NCBI GenBank assembly: GCA_025210475.1
Contig: JAOARW010000095.1
Location: forward strand, 1-58,326
Direction: 5' to 3'
Length of the DNA: 58,326 bases
From: Carboxylicivirga sp.
GTDB lineage: Bacteria > Bacteroidota > Bacteroidia > Bacteroidales > Marinilabiliaceae
The notes below the pieces were generated by a model. That model worked only from the letters and a program-made list of their open reading frames with translations, was not told where the DNA came from and did not search any database. Shown here in pieces: positions 10,036-19,349 of this stretch (position 1 is its first letter; each line of letters begins with the position of its first letter). A program made the translations under genes and the position numbers.

Positions 10036-11025
10036 TTAATCTTTATACACTCTTACTACAGTATATATTTTATCATTTTTTGTGTATTTTATTGGTAATG
10101 AATAATTAATGAATTCTAAAATTTGATCAAGTTCCAAATTATTAAATTTCCCTGTGTAGTGAAGTTCATTAAAATCCTCCAACTTATATACAATTTCGAC
10201 ACCATATTGTCTTTGTAAAACATCCATAATCTTTTTGAATGAGTCATTATTAAAAATCAATACCCCATCTCTCCAAAGACCACTTTCAGTAATGCCTTCT
10301 GAAATCAATTTCACCTCTTGATTACCTTTATTTATTATCACCTTTTGACCAGGTGACATTCTATAAGTCCTATCATTATATACTTCCATATCAACTATAC
10401 CTTCAATTAATGTCGCGTCGATTTTATTATCATTGGGATATGCATTAACATTAAACTCAGTTCCAACAACTGTGATCTGGGCTCCGTCTAGTCTAACTTT
10501 GAATGGTCTCTTTGTATCTTTACCAACTTTGAAATATGCACCTCCAGACAGCTTCACAACTCTCTCATGCTTTGTAAAATCACTAACAAATAAATCTGTT
10601 TCAGAATTTAGCCAAACCTTGGTTCCATCTGGTAATATTGCCTCTGATTTTTGTCCCCGCGCTGTCGATAAGCTAAAACTAGAATTACTTTGTTCTTTTA
10701 CAAGTAAACCAACACTACCAATGCTAATTAGTAGGAATAAAGTGGCTGCAATCTTCCATAGTACATTTGTTCTCTTTAAAATAACCTGACCTTCATAATT
10801 CTGAATCCTACGTTGTAACAGTTCGAATTTTGATGTCAAATCAACATTATCAGTTATTACTGTTGCTTTATTCCAAAACTCCTCAATCTTTTCAAAATTC
10901 GTCAGGTTTTCAGGTGAACCTTCAACCCATCTTTTAATTTTGGATCTTTCATGTTCATGCAAAACACCAGTTAATTTTCTCCCTATTATTTTCGAAATAT
11001 TCTCTTTCATCATTGGTCCTTTCAT
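10036..11025 (-). CDS. FecR-family anti-sigma factor (FecR1)
   Basis: 329 residues; in-frame ATGs at 11013 and 11010 are alternative starts, the latter preceded by fewer extra residues. The N-terminal cytoplasmic part (about 1-85) should hold an ECF sigma factor. One membrane segment (about 87-108, IAATLFLLISIGSVGLLV) is followed by the periplasmic FecR domain (about 115-220, with DGTKVWLNSETDLFV and VVGTEFNVNAY motifs) and a C-terminal STN-like DUF4974 region (about 255-329). The protein passes a signal from the STN domain of a SusC transporter to a sigma factor. SusC1 is encoded next downstream. Unlike FecR2 it has no sigma gene upstream; its neighbour there is the fusion fucosidase. Its partner may be one of the two sigma factors at 55-56 kb, or lie outside the window. 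Confidence 0.93.
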   Translation of the reverse strand: MKGPMMKENISKIIGRKLTGVLHEHERSKIKRWVEGSPENLTNFEKIEEFWNKATVITDNVDLTSKFELLQRRIQNYEGQVILKRTNVLWKIAATLFLLISIGSVGLLVKEQSNSSFSLSTARGQKSEAILPDGTKVWLNSETDLFVSDFTKHERVVKLSGGAYFKVGKDTKRPFKVRLDGAQITVVGTEFNVNAYPNDNKIDATLIEGIVDMEVYNDRTYRMSPGQKVIINKGNQEVKLISEGITESGLWRDGVLIFNNDSFKKIMDVLQRQYGVEIVYKLEDFNELHYTGKFNNLELDQILEFINYSLPIKYTKNDKIYTVVRVYKD

Positions 11026-11252
11026 TTATAGGACTACAAGAGGTGCCAATTTCCCCAAACAAAAATGCTTTTTTTTAAAAAAAACAAGAAAAAAATCACC
11101 TACACACCACTTTATCAAAATATTACACAGCTTAAAAAAATCAAAAAAGTCGAAAAACTTTAATTTTAAGAACCTCGACTTTCTATATTTTTCAACACTT
11201 ACCTATTCAGAAGAAAACTTCACATAACAGTGTAAATTAATTTAAAGCACTA

Positions 11253-13412
11253 TTACTTTGAAGATAATACTTTACCTGGCTTTTGTATGCTTGGCTTGCC
11301 TTTAAGATCAACGGATACAACCCAACCAAAACTATCTGTTTTTTCCTTGGGCAGATCAATCCTTAATTTGTTATCATCCTCATCAAAATCCAGTATTTGT
11401 TTGGATGCTGTTAAATAAACCTTTGATATCTTATTTTCAATTCCTTCAATGGTTAGTTTACCATCTTTCGGGTAGCTATACACAAAGAAATTCAGGCGAG
11501 ATCGTTTCTTTCCTAACAATACAGTATTTGACTTACCATCAAAAGTTAAGTTACTGAATCGTGAGGCAATGGTACAAAAAATCTCAGATTCGTACTTCTG
11601 CACCATATCACCAAATTTATTAAGAATATCCATTGCAACATCAGGGACATTACCTTTGGCATCTGGTCCAATATTAAGTAGCAAATTACCTCCTTTACTA
11701 TTAATGTCAACTAAAATCTTGAACAACTGTTCGGGTGATTTCCAATGATTATCATGTGCACTATAACCAAAACTCTCATTCATCGTGTGACAAACCTCCC
11801 AGGCATCAGCTCCAAAACCAGTTGCCGGCACATATTTTTCCGGGGTAACATAATCGCCATAAGGATTTTCTATGCTATTCCAAAAGCGGTTGCTAATGAC
11901 AATATGTGGTTGTTTTTGAGCAATCATTTCCAATAGACCTTTCGTGTCCCAGGTTTTACCCTGCTTACTTGCGCTGCTGTAATCTGACCACAATAAGTCT
12001 ATTTTGCCATAATCGCTCATTAGTTGATTGACATGGCTGTGATAGTAGTTTAAGTAATCGGCGGTATTATTGGTTCGCTGTGCATTGTTTAGTTCATAGT
12101 GGAAAGGAGAATCAGGATGTTGCCAATCGATAACAGAATAATACAGTCCTACTTTTATATTTTCTTCTCTAAATGCATCGACATATTCTGCAAACAGCTC
12201 TCTGCCTTCCTGTGAAATATTAACATCTACGCCATACGGATTGTTTTCTTTTTGAGCATACGGATGCTTTGCGTTAAACAATGTAAAGCCGTCATGATGT
12301 TTAGATGTTAATACGGCATAACGCGCACCGATATGTTTCGCTAATCTTGCCCATTTTTTAGGATCATAATCTTCAGCGGTGAAGCCTGGAGCTAATTCCT
12401 TGGCATAATCTTTTGTATCGGCTTGTGACCATACTTGAATCCATTCAGCATAATGATGTCCATAACGCTTACCTTTATAGTAACCGGCACCGGCACTGTA
12501 TAGCCCCCAATGAATAAACATTCCCAATTTGGCTTCTTTAAACCATTGTATTCTTTTTTCTTTTGTTTTAGCAAAATGCTCTACTCCTTCATAAGGCAAT
12601 TGACGCTTCAAAGTAGTTTCAGAACTGGTTTTAATGGGTTTAGTTACCTTTGGTGCAGGTTCATCAACCTCGTACATAACGCGAAAACCAACATCATGCA
12701 TTGCATAATGGTCCATGTAACTATTACGATCTGCTACACGCGAATAAGGTTCATCATCACTTAAATAACTACCTCCTCGTATAACATAAAAAGCACCATT
12801 GTCCGGTCCAATTGGATTTACCTGAGCTTCAATAGGATAATCACCATACCATGTACGGCACCATTCCCAAACATTTTCGCTCATATCGTACAAGCCCAAC
12901 TCATTGGGTAATTTTGTTCCTACATGGTGAAGCATCCCTCCCCCACTGTTTTCATCAACCTTTGTTGCCCCTTTGGCATAGCGGTGTCCTTGGCTCTTAA
13001 GCCCTCCTCTGGCAGCGAATTCCCATTGCGCTTCTGTCGGTAATAATATCTTTTTGTCCAGTTCTTTACTTAGCCATTCACAATACTTTCTGGCTCTGTG
13101 AATATTTAAATGTCTAATAGGTTCATTATCATGTGGTGAATCAACATATTCCCCGGGTAATCGATCCCCTGTAGCTTCGCAATATGCCCGAAACTGACCA
13201 ACACTTATTTCTTTTGGACTGATATAAAATGTACTAACCGTAACTTGATGTGGTTTTTCATCTAAATCGCCATAGGCATCCCCCATAATAAAGGTACCAC
13301 CTACAACTTTTACAAAAGAAGGTAATTGTTGCGCCGAAACCCAACTAAATGCAACAGTCTGCATTAAAACGAATACTAGCAATGTTGGTAAATAATATTC
13401 ATGCCTTTTCAT
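11253..13412 (-). CDS. FGE-like (sulfatase-modifying factor) domain fused to a GH29 alpha-L-fucosidase
   Basis: 719 residues with a signal peptide (about 1-28). Residues 30-248 form a complete formylglycine-generating-enzyme/SUMF1-like domain: VGGTFIMGD, LPTEAQWEFAARGG near 124-137, LYDMSENVWEWC near 174-185, the RGGSY strand near 212, and VGFRVMYE at its end. The catalytic cysteine pair of aerobic FGE, normally just after GGSY, is absent (SYLSDDEPYSRVADRNS), so formylglycine synthesis is unlikely and a binding or structural role is more plausible. Residues 285-719 are GH29: HWGLYS near 301, TSKHHDGF near 369, and LLWSDY with the nucleophile candidate D477. The GH29 half should release alpha-L-fucose or alpha-L-galactose. 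Three GH29 genes are consecutive here. The gene ends 228 bases upstream of FecR1. Confidence 0.9.
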   Translation of the reverse strand: MKRHEYYLPTLLVFVLMQTVAFSWVSAQQLPSFVKVVGGTFIMGDAYGDLDEKPHQVTVSTFYISPKEISVGQFRAYCEATGDRLPGEYVDSPHDNEPIRHLNIHRARKYCEWLSKELDKKILLPTEAQWEFAARGGLKSQGHRYAKGATKVDENSGGGMLHHVGTKLPNELGLYDMSENVWEWCRTWYGDYPIEAQVNPIGPDNGAFYVIRGGSYLSDDEPYSRVADRNSYMDHYAMHDVGFRVMYEVDEPAPKVTKPIKTSSETTLKRQLPYEGVEHFAKTKEKRIQWFKEAKLGMFIHWGLYSAGAGYYKGKRYGHHYAEWIQVWSQADTKDYAKELAPGFTAEDYDPKKWARLAKHIGARYAVLTSKHHDGFTLFNAKHPYAQKENNPYGVDVNISQEGRELFAEYVDAFREENIKVGLYYSVIDWQHPDSPFHYELNNAQRTNNTADYLNYYHSHVNQLMSDYGKIDLLWSDYSSASKQGKTWDTKGLLEMIAQKQPHIVISNRFWNSIENPYGDYVTPEKYVPATGFGADAWEVCHTMNESFGYSAHDNHWKSPEQLFKILVDINSKGGNLLLNIGPDAKGNVPDVAMDILNKFGDMVQKYESEIFCTIASRFSNLTFDGKSNTVLLGKKRSRLNFFVYSYPKDGKLTIEGIENKISKVYLTASKQILDFDEDDNKLRIDLPKEKTDSFGWVVSVDLKGKPSIQKPGKVLSSK

Positions 13413-13435
13413 ACTACTATTTTTTAAGTTAATGA

Positions 13436-13461
13436 ATGCCCCGGAGCAAGCTCCGAGGCAT
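13436..13461 (-). promoter_or_regulatory. Intergenic stem-loop containing CCGGAGCAAG
   Basis: A 12-bp stem with one mismatch (13436-13447 with 13450-13461) has a very short apex. It lies between the GH29 gene to its right and the fusion GH29 gene that starts at 13412. No clear T run follows. It shares CCCGGAGCAAG with the hairpin at 19350-19375, suggesting a related element, possibly an mRNA processing or stabilising structure. Confidence 0.4.
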
Positions 13462-13560
13462 CAAATTACGTTTGCTAAGCAAATAATTATATTTCCGACC
13501 CATGCATCGAGGAATAAATCTACATTCGATTTAAATAAAAAGCGACTTCTCTGTCTTTTA

Positions 13561-15495
13561 TTAATCCAATTGAAGTTTTAAGGCCTTTAGATTCATCAAT
13601 GCGCCTTTCAGTTCTTTGGATTTAACAGCTACCTTATGTTTTCCTTTTTTAATCTTAATGGAACCTAAAGATACTTCTTCAAAAGAAGACCACCCCCCTG
13701 TTACTGGAACTTTAAAGGTTTCACCAACTTGTTTTCCATCTATTTCAAGGAAAAATGTACCACCGTTTGATTGCGGGCAAGCCAGTTCAACTGATACTTT
13801 AAAAGTTCCGTTCTCTTTAACTTCCATTCCCCAAAGTGGGTAGTCGTCTTTACTAGTCCAAAATCCCAGTGCATTATTTCCTTCTTCAAACCTCAATCCT
13901 TTCCCTTTAATGGATGCACTTTCAGCATCTAAAGCAAAATTCCCCTTTTTATCAGCTTTCTTGAACTCAAAATATTCAACAACTTCAAGTTCTCCTTCAT
14001 ATTCAAGTACAATGACAGAAACATGCAAGCCTGGTGCTTGTTTTGGTGCCCCTATTTTCAACTGTAACCCGCTTTGTTCCACATTCAAGTTTATAGACTT
14101 ATCAGCTAGCAAATAGGCATTTGTTACTTTATTTTTTATACCATTTACAGCAAACTGTCCATCGTCAGACCAATTAAACACATGCAGATAAATCGTTTTC
14201 TTTTCCGGCTTATGGGTCGCCCTACCGTATTTAAGCTTTCCAATTGGGCTTCCTTTAGCATTATAAATGGCTTCAGCATTAACTTTTAACCAATTTCCTA
14301 TGCTTTGAATAAGTCCCCATTCAGGCTGGTCAATTCGCCCATCAACAGTTGGGCCTACATTAAACTCAATATTCCCGTTTTCAGCCACACAGTCTACTAC
14401 CATTTGTACTGCTTGCTTTGGGCTAAGGAAGGCATCTGGCGCCTCATTTTTATTGTGTCCAAAACTCTTACCAAAACCTCTCCACATAGCCCATGGTAAA
14501 CTTTTATCTACATTGGCATAATATTCAACATGGAAAAAATCACCTCGCTTACCACGAGTACCACTCCCAAAGCGATCGTTCATAATAACCTCTTGTCCAC
14601 GTTTGGCCGCTTGGTTATAATAATAGGCAGCTACCTGCTTCATCCTCCAATAAGCTTCAGGGTGATCCCATTCGCCATCAAAACACAAATAATCCGGATG
14701 GAAATTATCTATTAATTCAACAATTTGGGGAACCATAAAATCATCCACATAGTTGTCAATCTTCTTATAGCCTTTGTAGCCCATTTTGTTAACTAATTCT
14801 TTTTGTTCTGCCGGAGTACCTAACCATGTTTTTTCAGTTAGTTCGTTAACATATGCCGGGTTGTACCATTCGTAAAGTGAATAATAAAAACCAATACGGA
14901 TGCCATGCTTACGGGCAGCATCAACCAACTCACGAAGAATGTCTCGTTTGGGGCCCATTTTAAAGGAGTTACGATCGGTATATTTGGTATCCCATAAACA
15001 AAAGCCATCGTGGTGTTTCGAGGTAATGTAAAAATACCTTACACCATTCCGTTTCAATTCCCGCATCCATTCATCGGCATCAAAATTTTCGGCAGTAAAC
15101 AGGGGAATGAAATCGTCATATGAAAATTCTTTACCCCAATTTTCGAAATGATGCTTTTGTGTTGGAGAACCGTCTATTTGCATTTGGTTCCAGTACCATT
15201 CCGAGTAGCTTGAAGGCCCTACGCCTGCACCTTGAGTTGCCCATGCCGGAACCGCATAAGGGCCCCAGTGCATACTAAAACCAACTTTTTCATTACGGAA
15301 CCAATCGGGTGCTTTATGTTTTGCCAATGATTCCCAAGTTGGCTTATAAGGACCATCCAATTTTAGTAATGGATGGATTTCTCTTTGCGTTTCATTTCCT
15401 TTTGTTGATGTCCCTTTACCCTGATCTTCCAGGTTCTGGGCATTTAAAAATACACTACATAGTATAAAGGGTAGTGCAATAAGTACTTTTTTCAT
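13561..15495 (-). CDS. GH29 alpha-L-fucosidase with C-terminal beta-sandwich module
   Basis: 644 residues with a Sec signal peptide ending FLNAQ (about 20) and no lipobox, so probably periplasmic. The GH29 barrel spans about 55-430: MHWGPYAVPAW near 75-85, ITSKHHDGFCLW near 157-168, and YLCFDGEW with the nucleophile candidate D273. A GH29-type C-terminal beta domain follows. Residues 530-644 form an extra carbohydrate-binding-like beta-sandwich ending in a KGKHKVAVKS strand. GH29 enzymes retain configuration and remove terminal alpha-L-fucose; some take alpha-L-galactose. It follows another GH29 gene after 51 bases and precedes the fusion enzyme. Its different active-site surroundings (PAWATQGAGVGPSSYSEWYW) suggest a linkage preference unlike its neighbours. 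Linkage cannot be deduced from sequence. Confidence 0.9.
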   Translation of the reverse strand: MKKVLIALPFILCSVFLNAQNLEDQGKGTSTKGNETQREIHPLLKLDGPYKPTWESLAKHKAPDWFRNEKVGFSMHWGPYAVPAWATQGAGVGPSSYSEWYWNQMQIDGSPTQKHHFENWGKEFSYDDFIPLFTAENFDADEWMRELKRNGVRYFYITSKHHDGFCLWDTKYTDRNSFKMGPKRDILRELVDAARKHGIRIGFYYSLYEWYNPAYVNELTEKTWLGTPAEQKELVNKMGYKGYKKIDNYVDDFMVPQIVELIDNFHPDYLCFDGEWDHPEAYWRMKQVAAYYYNQAAKRGQEVIMNDRFGSGTRGKRGDFFHVEYYANVDKSLPWAMWRGFGKSFGHNKNEAPDAFLSPKQAVQMVVDCVAENGNIEFNVGPTVDGRIDQPEWGLIQSIGNWLKVNAEAIYNAKGSPIGKLKYGRATHKPEKKTIYLHVFNWSDDGQFAVNGIKNKVTNAYLLADKSINLNVEQSGLQLKIGAPKQAPGLHVSVIVLEYEGELEVVEYFEFKKADKKGNFALDAESASIKGKGLRFEEGNNALGFWTSKDDYPLWGMEVKENGTFKVSVELACPQSNGGTFFLEIDGKQVGETFKVPVTGGWSSFEEVSLGSIKIKKGKHKVAVKSKELKGALMNLKALKLQLD

Positions 15496-15546
15496 TGTCG
15501 TTCTCTTTTAATATTTTTCACTACTACTATTTGCTTCATTTAAGAC

Positions 15547-16965
15547 TCAAGGTATCGCAACCAGCTTACCTTCTTTTTCAATGATTAAAATGGTGTCGAT
15601 CTCATCCAATTCAATGTTTGAAAGATCAATAACCAATCCATCTTTTAACTCAAACGGAACAGCTTCACCGGTTGCAAATAACTTCACGCCTGTCACATTT
15701 CCACTAACCGGCACTACCAGTTTATTTGTTTTTGGATCATCCAAGATATGCAAGTAAGTTTTGCCGCCTTCTTTACCTTGGGTCATCACCCCCCACATTT
15801 GTTCCCCCATCGGTCCTCCACGGGTTTTAAATATGCTTTCTCCATATTTTTTGTTCCATTGCCCAATTTCTTTCAATCTTTTAACAACTTCTGGTTGGAA
15901 TTTACCTGACGGAGGAGGACCAACATTTAGTAACAAATTACCATTAATACCTGCTGCCCTTACCAAATAATGAACTAAGGTTTTGACACTCTTAAAATCC
16001 TTGTCTTTGGTATTGTAACCCCAATGCTTATTCATGGTGTCAGCAGATTCCAAAGGGAATTTTGAAACTTCTTTCGTATTATTTTTGTAGGTATTGTGCC
16101 CAGGCAATGAACGCTCAAACACTTGGTAATCTTCCCCATACATCGGAACACTAAACCGGTTATTACCTACCATTGAATGTGGCAAAGCTTTGTGGATAAT
16201 GTCATAGGTTTCCTTCATCCTCCAGTCAACACTGTCTTTGATATCCCAAACTCCATCGAACCACCAGCTGGAAATAGGGCCATATTTACCACTGCTCAGT
16301 TCTTTAACCTGAGCATTCATATAATCGATGTACTTACTAAAGTCACCACTCTCTGGCCGGCCATTATTCCAACCGGTATAACCACGAGGGTAGTAATCAG
16401 AATGGTGCCAATCAAGGTGTGAATGATATAGACCAAATGCGATTCCCTGCTTCTGACATTCCTCAGCCAAAGCCTTTATAATATCCTTTTTATAGGGGGT
16501 ACGATCCATAATGTCCCAATCACCTTGCTCCGTTTCAAATAGTGCAAAGCCATCATGGTGTTTAGATGTAATCACCATGTACTTCATCCCAGCATCTTTG
16601 GCTATACTAACCCATTCTTTGGCATCAAATTCAACAGGGTTAAATTTTGGTGCCAGTGCCTCATAGTCTTTTATTTTCCATTGACGGAGCTGCATTTCCC
16701 ATTCGTGTTTTCCTTCCTGGCAATATAATCCCCAGTGGATGAACATACCAAATGTTGCATCACGATACCATTCATAAGCTGCTTTGGAGGCTCTTATAGT
16801 ATCCCCATTGATTTGTGGTTCCAAACCATATTTCTCATACCCCTTAAGGTAATAGGGGACTGGTAATGAACTTGCCTGGTCTTTGATTTTCTCTTTCTTC
16901 GTATTGGTGCAAGATCCAAAAACAAAAAGAACAAGCATAAAAAAACATAAAGTCTTATTTCTCAT
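15547..16965 (-). CDS. GH29 alpha-L-fucosidase, lipoprotein
   Basis: 472 residues from the ATG at 16965, which begins a lipoprotein signal peptide with lipobox FGSC (Cys19). The in-frame ATG at 17007 would overlap the upstream gene and is less likely. The GH29 barrel carries FIHWGLYC near 75-82, ITSKHHDGFALF near 132-143, and WWFDGVW with the nucleophile candidate D237. The protein ends after the usual C-terminal beta domain, without accessory modules. As a lipoprotein it probably faces the periplasm or the cell surface. Only 14 bases separate its start from the stop of the beta-propeller gene upstream, so they are co-transcribed. The MNAQVKELSS/WW arrangement resembles GH29 subfamily A members, which have broader substrate tolerance; the subfamily call is weak. 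Confidence 0.9.
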   Translation of the reverse strand: MRNKTLCFFMLVLFVFGSCTNTKKEKIKDQASSLPVPYYLKGYEKYGLEPQINGDTIRASKAAYEWYRDATFGMFIHWGLYCQEGKHEWEMQLRQWKIKDYEALAPKFNPVEFDAKEWVSIAKDAGMKYMVITSKHHDGFALFETEQGDWDIMDRTPYKKDIIKALAEECQKQGIAFGLYHSHLDWHHSDYYPRGYTGWNNGRPESGDFSKYIDYMNAQVKELSSGKYGPISSWWFDGVWDIKDSVDWRMKETYDIIHKALPHSMVGNNRFSVPMYGEDYQVFERSLPGHNTYKNNTKEVSKFPLESADTMNKHWGYNTKDKDFKSVKTLVHYLVRAAGINGNLLLNVGPPPSGKFQPEVVKRLKEIGQWNKKYGESIFKTRGGPMGEQMWGVMTQGKEGGKTYLHILDDPKTNKLVVPVSGNVTGVKLFATGEAVPFELKDGLVIDLSNIELDEIDTILIIEKEGKLVAIP

Positions 16966-16979
16966 AGTATTAATATTAA

Positions 16980-18098
16980 CTAAAGATTTATTTTCAATAT
17001 ATAGCAAACAGATTTATCACCACCTTCTATATTCCAACCTGAAGGTGCAAAGAAGTAAGTGGGTTTACCATTCTGCATTAATACTTTGGGCCTCTCAAAC
17101 TTAGCCCACCCGCTATATATTTTATTTACTTTAGACTCATCATAGTCTTTCTTGTACTTTGGTATTAAATCGTATGCCAATTGAATGTCTTTGACATCAA
17201 ACTTACGCCAGTCGTTACTGGACCAAAGAATCCCTCCCCCTTCTACACCGGTTACTGTACCATGATTATCTGTAGTTAAAAGGTAGTATTTGTCATTCCA
17301 GGTGAAAGCAGTGGCATCTTCCAAGTATGAGTTATTATCTGTAATCGGTTCAGACATTGTATAAGGTCCTTCAATACTTTCAGCGGTCGCATAAGCATAC
17401 TTAGCAGGTTTGCTTTCAGCTTTTTCTAAAGTAGCTTTGAAATACACTACTGGCTTGCTATCTATTACTGTCAGACATGGGTTATCAACACCCAGTCTTG
17501 AACCAAAAGTCCAATGACTGGAGTCTTGAGAGGCCTCAATAATCATTCCGCCTTTGCCTGCCTTTTTCCAGGGCCCGTACAGAGATTTTGAATAGACCAA
17601 TCCAATTTTCTGGTTGCCAGGATGTGGTGGCTGATTGTAATCACTATTTGCAACAAAAGTAATTGCATAATAATCACCCACTTTTTTTATTTCCGGATTA
17701 TGTGGTGCATAGCAATCCCAGGCATCTTTTATTCCACTGCCTTTTACGGCTACGTCTGAAAATACAAAAGGACCTTCAGGAGAGTCTGCTACATAATGAG
17801 CAATTTCAGAAGACTTCCGCCAGGCTGGATCCACATTTTGCTCCGGCCAGCGAGCCGAGAAAACATGTACTTTACAATCATCTCCCATAATGGGGCAACT
17901 CCCCCAGATGCTAAAGTTTTCATCTTCTACCTTTGCGCCGGTCCATTGCAACAACGAGGCAAAGGATTCCTGTCCTGCTTTTTGTTCTTTATCTATGCTA
18001 CTACTGCCTGTTTGTTTATTCGTTTTTGTGCGACATGAAATAAAAACCAACACAAATAACAGTACCGTTGTAATTAAAGATATTACTCTTAATTTCAT
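16980..18098 (-). CDS. Five-bladed beta-propeller glycoside hydrolase-like lipoprotein (GH43/GH117-like)
   Basis: 372 residues with a lipoprotein signal peptide (VFISC). The body shows repeated blade signatures typical of the GH43/GH32/GH117 superfamily: WGSCPIMGDDCKVHVFSARW, SPEGPF, APHNPEIKKVGDYYAITF, GVDNPCLTVIDSKPVVYF, EDATAFTWNDKYYLLTTD and FERPKVLMQNGKPTYFFAP. Acidic residues fall where propeller enzymes place catalytic groups, but I cannot assign them with confidence. The superfamily hydrolyses furanosides, arabinosides, xylosides or anhydro-galactosides. The gene is sandwiched between a second, divergent propeller gene and a GH29 gene. It probably trims side chains of the same glycan. 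The CAZy family is unassigned; GH43 or GH117 are possibilities, and a novel family cannot be excluded. Confidence 0.7.
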   Translation of the reverse strand: MKLRVISLITTVLLFVLVFISCRTKTNKQTGSSSIDKEQKAGQESFASLLQWTGAKVEDENFSIWGSCPIMGDDCKVHVFSARWPEQNVDPAWRKSSEIAHYVADSPEGPFVFSDVAVKGSGIKDAWDCYAPHNPEIKKVGDYYAITFVANSDYNQPPHPGNQKIGLVYSKSLYGPWKKAGKGGMIIEASQDSSHWTFGSRLGVDNPCLTVIDSKPVVYFKATLEKAESKPAKYAYATAESIEGPYTMSEPITDNNSYLEDATAFTWNDKYYLLTTDNHGTVTGVEGGGILWSSNDWRKFDVKDIQLAYDLIPKYKKDYDESKVNKIYSGWAKFERPKVLMQNGKPTYFFAPSGWNIEGGDKSVCYILKINL

Positions 18099-18220
18099 TT
18101 TGTTTGATTAAAATTGTTACTAATTTTCTTAAAGAGGGATAATCATTTAAACTGGGATCATCTTCATCCGTGAGTTAATGGTAATTACATACTCTAACTG
18201 TATTCTAAATACTTTTTATC

Positions 18221-19273
18221 TCAACGTTTTTCTTTTAAAAGGATGAATATGTAATAAGTTTTCCCTGACCCCTCTCTGATTGCTACTGTCATGACCTTAG
18301 GTTCGCCATCTTCAACATAGACGAAAGGTCGTTCCAGTCGACTAGCGTCAATTTCAGTTCCATCTTTCCTGACAATGGACTTTTCAATAATTCTGTGGTG
18401 TTTTGCATTTTTCCAGTTTAATCCATCCTCTGAGGTAATTAATCCCATATACCCAAAGGCATGATAGATCGCATAGTAGCGTTGACGTTTATGATCGTAC
18501 CACACTGCAGGATCTTCGGCATTTAAATTATCCACGGCTGCTTTTTTCTGGACTGTCCAGGGACCTTCCGGAGATGGAGCAAGACCTATCGCCTGATTTC
18601 TGAGCAATTTTTCTTCATTGGGTTTATCCCCTCTAATCAGCATAAGAAAACCACCATCAGGGCGTTGTGTAATAGCAGGATTGCAAGTAATTTTTGCAAT
18701 TGGTCCCGATGGTTCAACAATAGGCTGATCTAATCTCTTCCAAGGTCCTTCAATTTGGTCAGCAATCGCTACTCCAATGCGTTGATTTTCCCTTACCAGA
18801 GCCCTGTACTTATTATCAATCCACATGGTCCGGGCCTGATGCCACTCATCTTCATTCAGTTCTTGTCCTCCAGTATTAGTTGACATATAATACAGGTAAT
18901 ATTTACCATTGAAGTATTTTATCCTGGGGTTATGAGCTGTATTGGCATCCCAATGGCCCTTTCCCCTTCCTTTCAAAACAACTTCAACATGTTTATAAGG
19001 TCCTTCTGGCTTATCTGATATAGCCCTGGAAATAAGACCATCTGTAAGCCATGTATAAAAACCAAGTTTCTCTGTCATTTGAGCATAGAACAAATGATAC
19101 TTGCCATCGTTCCCTTTTACGATTGATGAACCCCAATTATAAAATCCTGGTTCGTATAATATATTTTCTTCTCCTATAGGTTGAATCATCTCTGCCAGAT
19201 TAAGGTCATCGGTAGATTGAGCTTTACCAACCAAGCTTATACCCAGTATTAATACTACAATTAGTTTTTTCAT
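18221..19273 (-). CDS. Second beta-propeller glycoside hydrolase-like protein
   Basis: 350 residues from the ATG at 19273 (the ATG at 19297 only adds a lysine-rich tail before the signal peptide). The signal peptide ends VGKAQ, with no lipobox. Blade motifs parallel those of the neighbouring gene: YNWGSSIVKGNDGKYHLFYA, KPEGPYKHVEVV, TAHNPRIKYFNGKYYLYYMS, ITCNPAITQRPDGGFLMLIR, AEDPAVWYDHKRQRYYAIY and LERPFVYVEDGEPKVM. The shared WGS, HNPxIK, NPxxT and ERPxV positions show the two are distant paralogues, yet the rest is diverged, so they probably cleave different linkages. Conserved acidic positions (for example D in AEDPAV, E in LERPFV) suggest a catalytic role. It lies between a GH29 gene and the first propeller gene in the same transcript. 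Confidence 0.7.
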   Translation of the reverse strand: MKKLIVVLILGISLVGKAQSTDDLNLAEMIQPIGEENILYEPGFYNWGSSIVKGNDGKYHLFYAQMTEKLGFYTWLTDGLISRAISDKPEGPYKHVEVVLKGRGKGHWDANTAHNPRIKYFNGKYYLYYMSTNTGGQELNEDEWHQARTMWIDNKYRALVRENQRIGVAIADQIEGPWKRLDQPIVEPSGPIAKITCNPAITQRPDGGFLMLIRGDKPNEEKLLRNQAIGLAPSPEGPWTVQKKAAVDNLNAEDPAVWYDHKRQRYYAIYHAFGYMGLITSEDGLNWKNAKHHRIIEKSIVRKDGTEIDASRLERPFVYVEDGEPKVMTVAIREGSGKTYYIFILLKEKR

Positions 19274-19349
19274 TTTTTTAATTTTTTTAATTGTCACTAC
19301 TTAGCCTGATTTTTCGAAATGAAACTCTCTATTTGCATCTATTAAAGAA

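Noticed and set aside
11253..12000. Possible active formylglycine-generating enzyme implying sulfatase maturation
   Set aside because: The FGE-like part of this gene (encoded at 12669-13325) lacks the cysteine pair expected after GGSY, and no sulfatase is present in the window.
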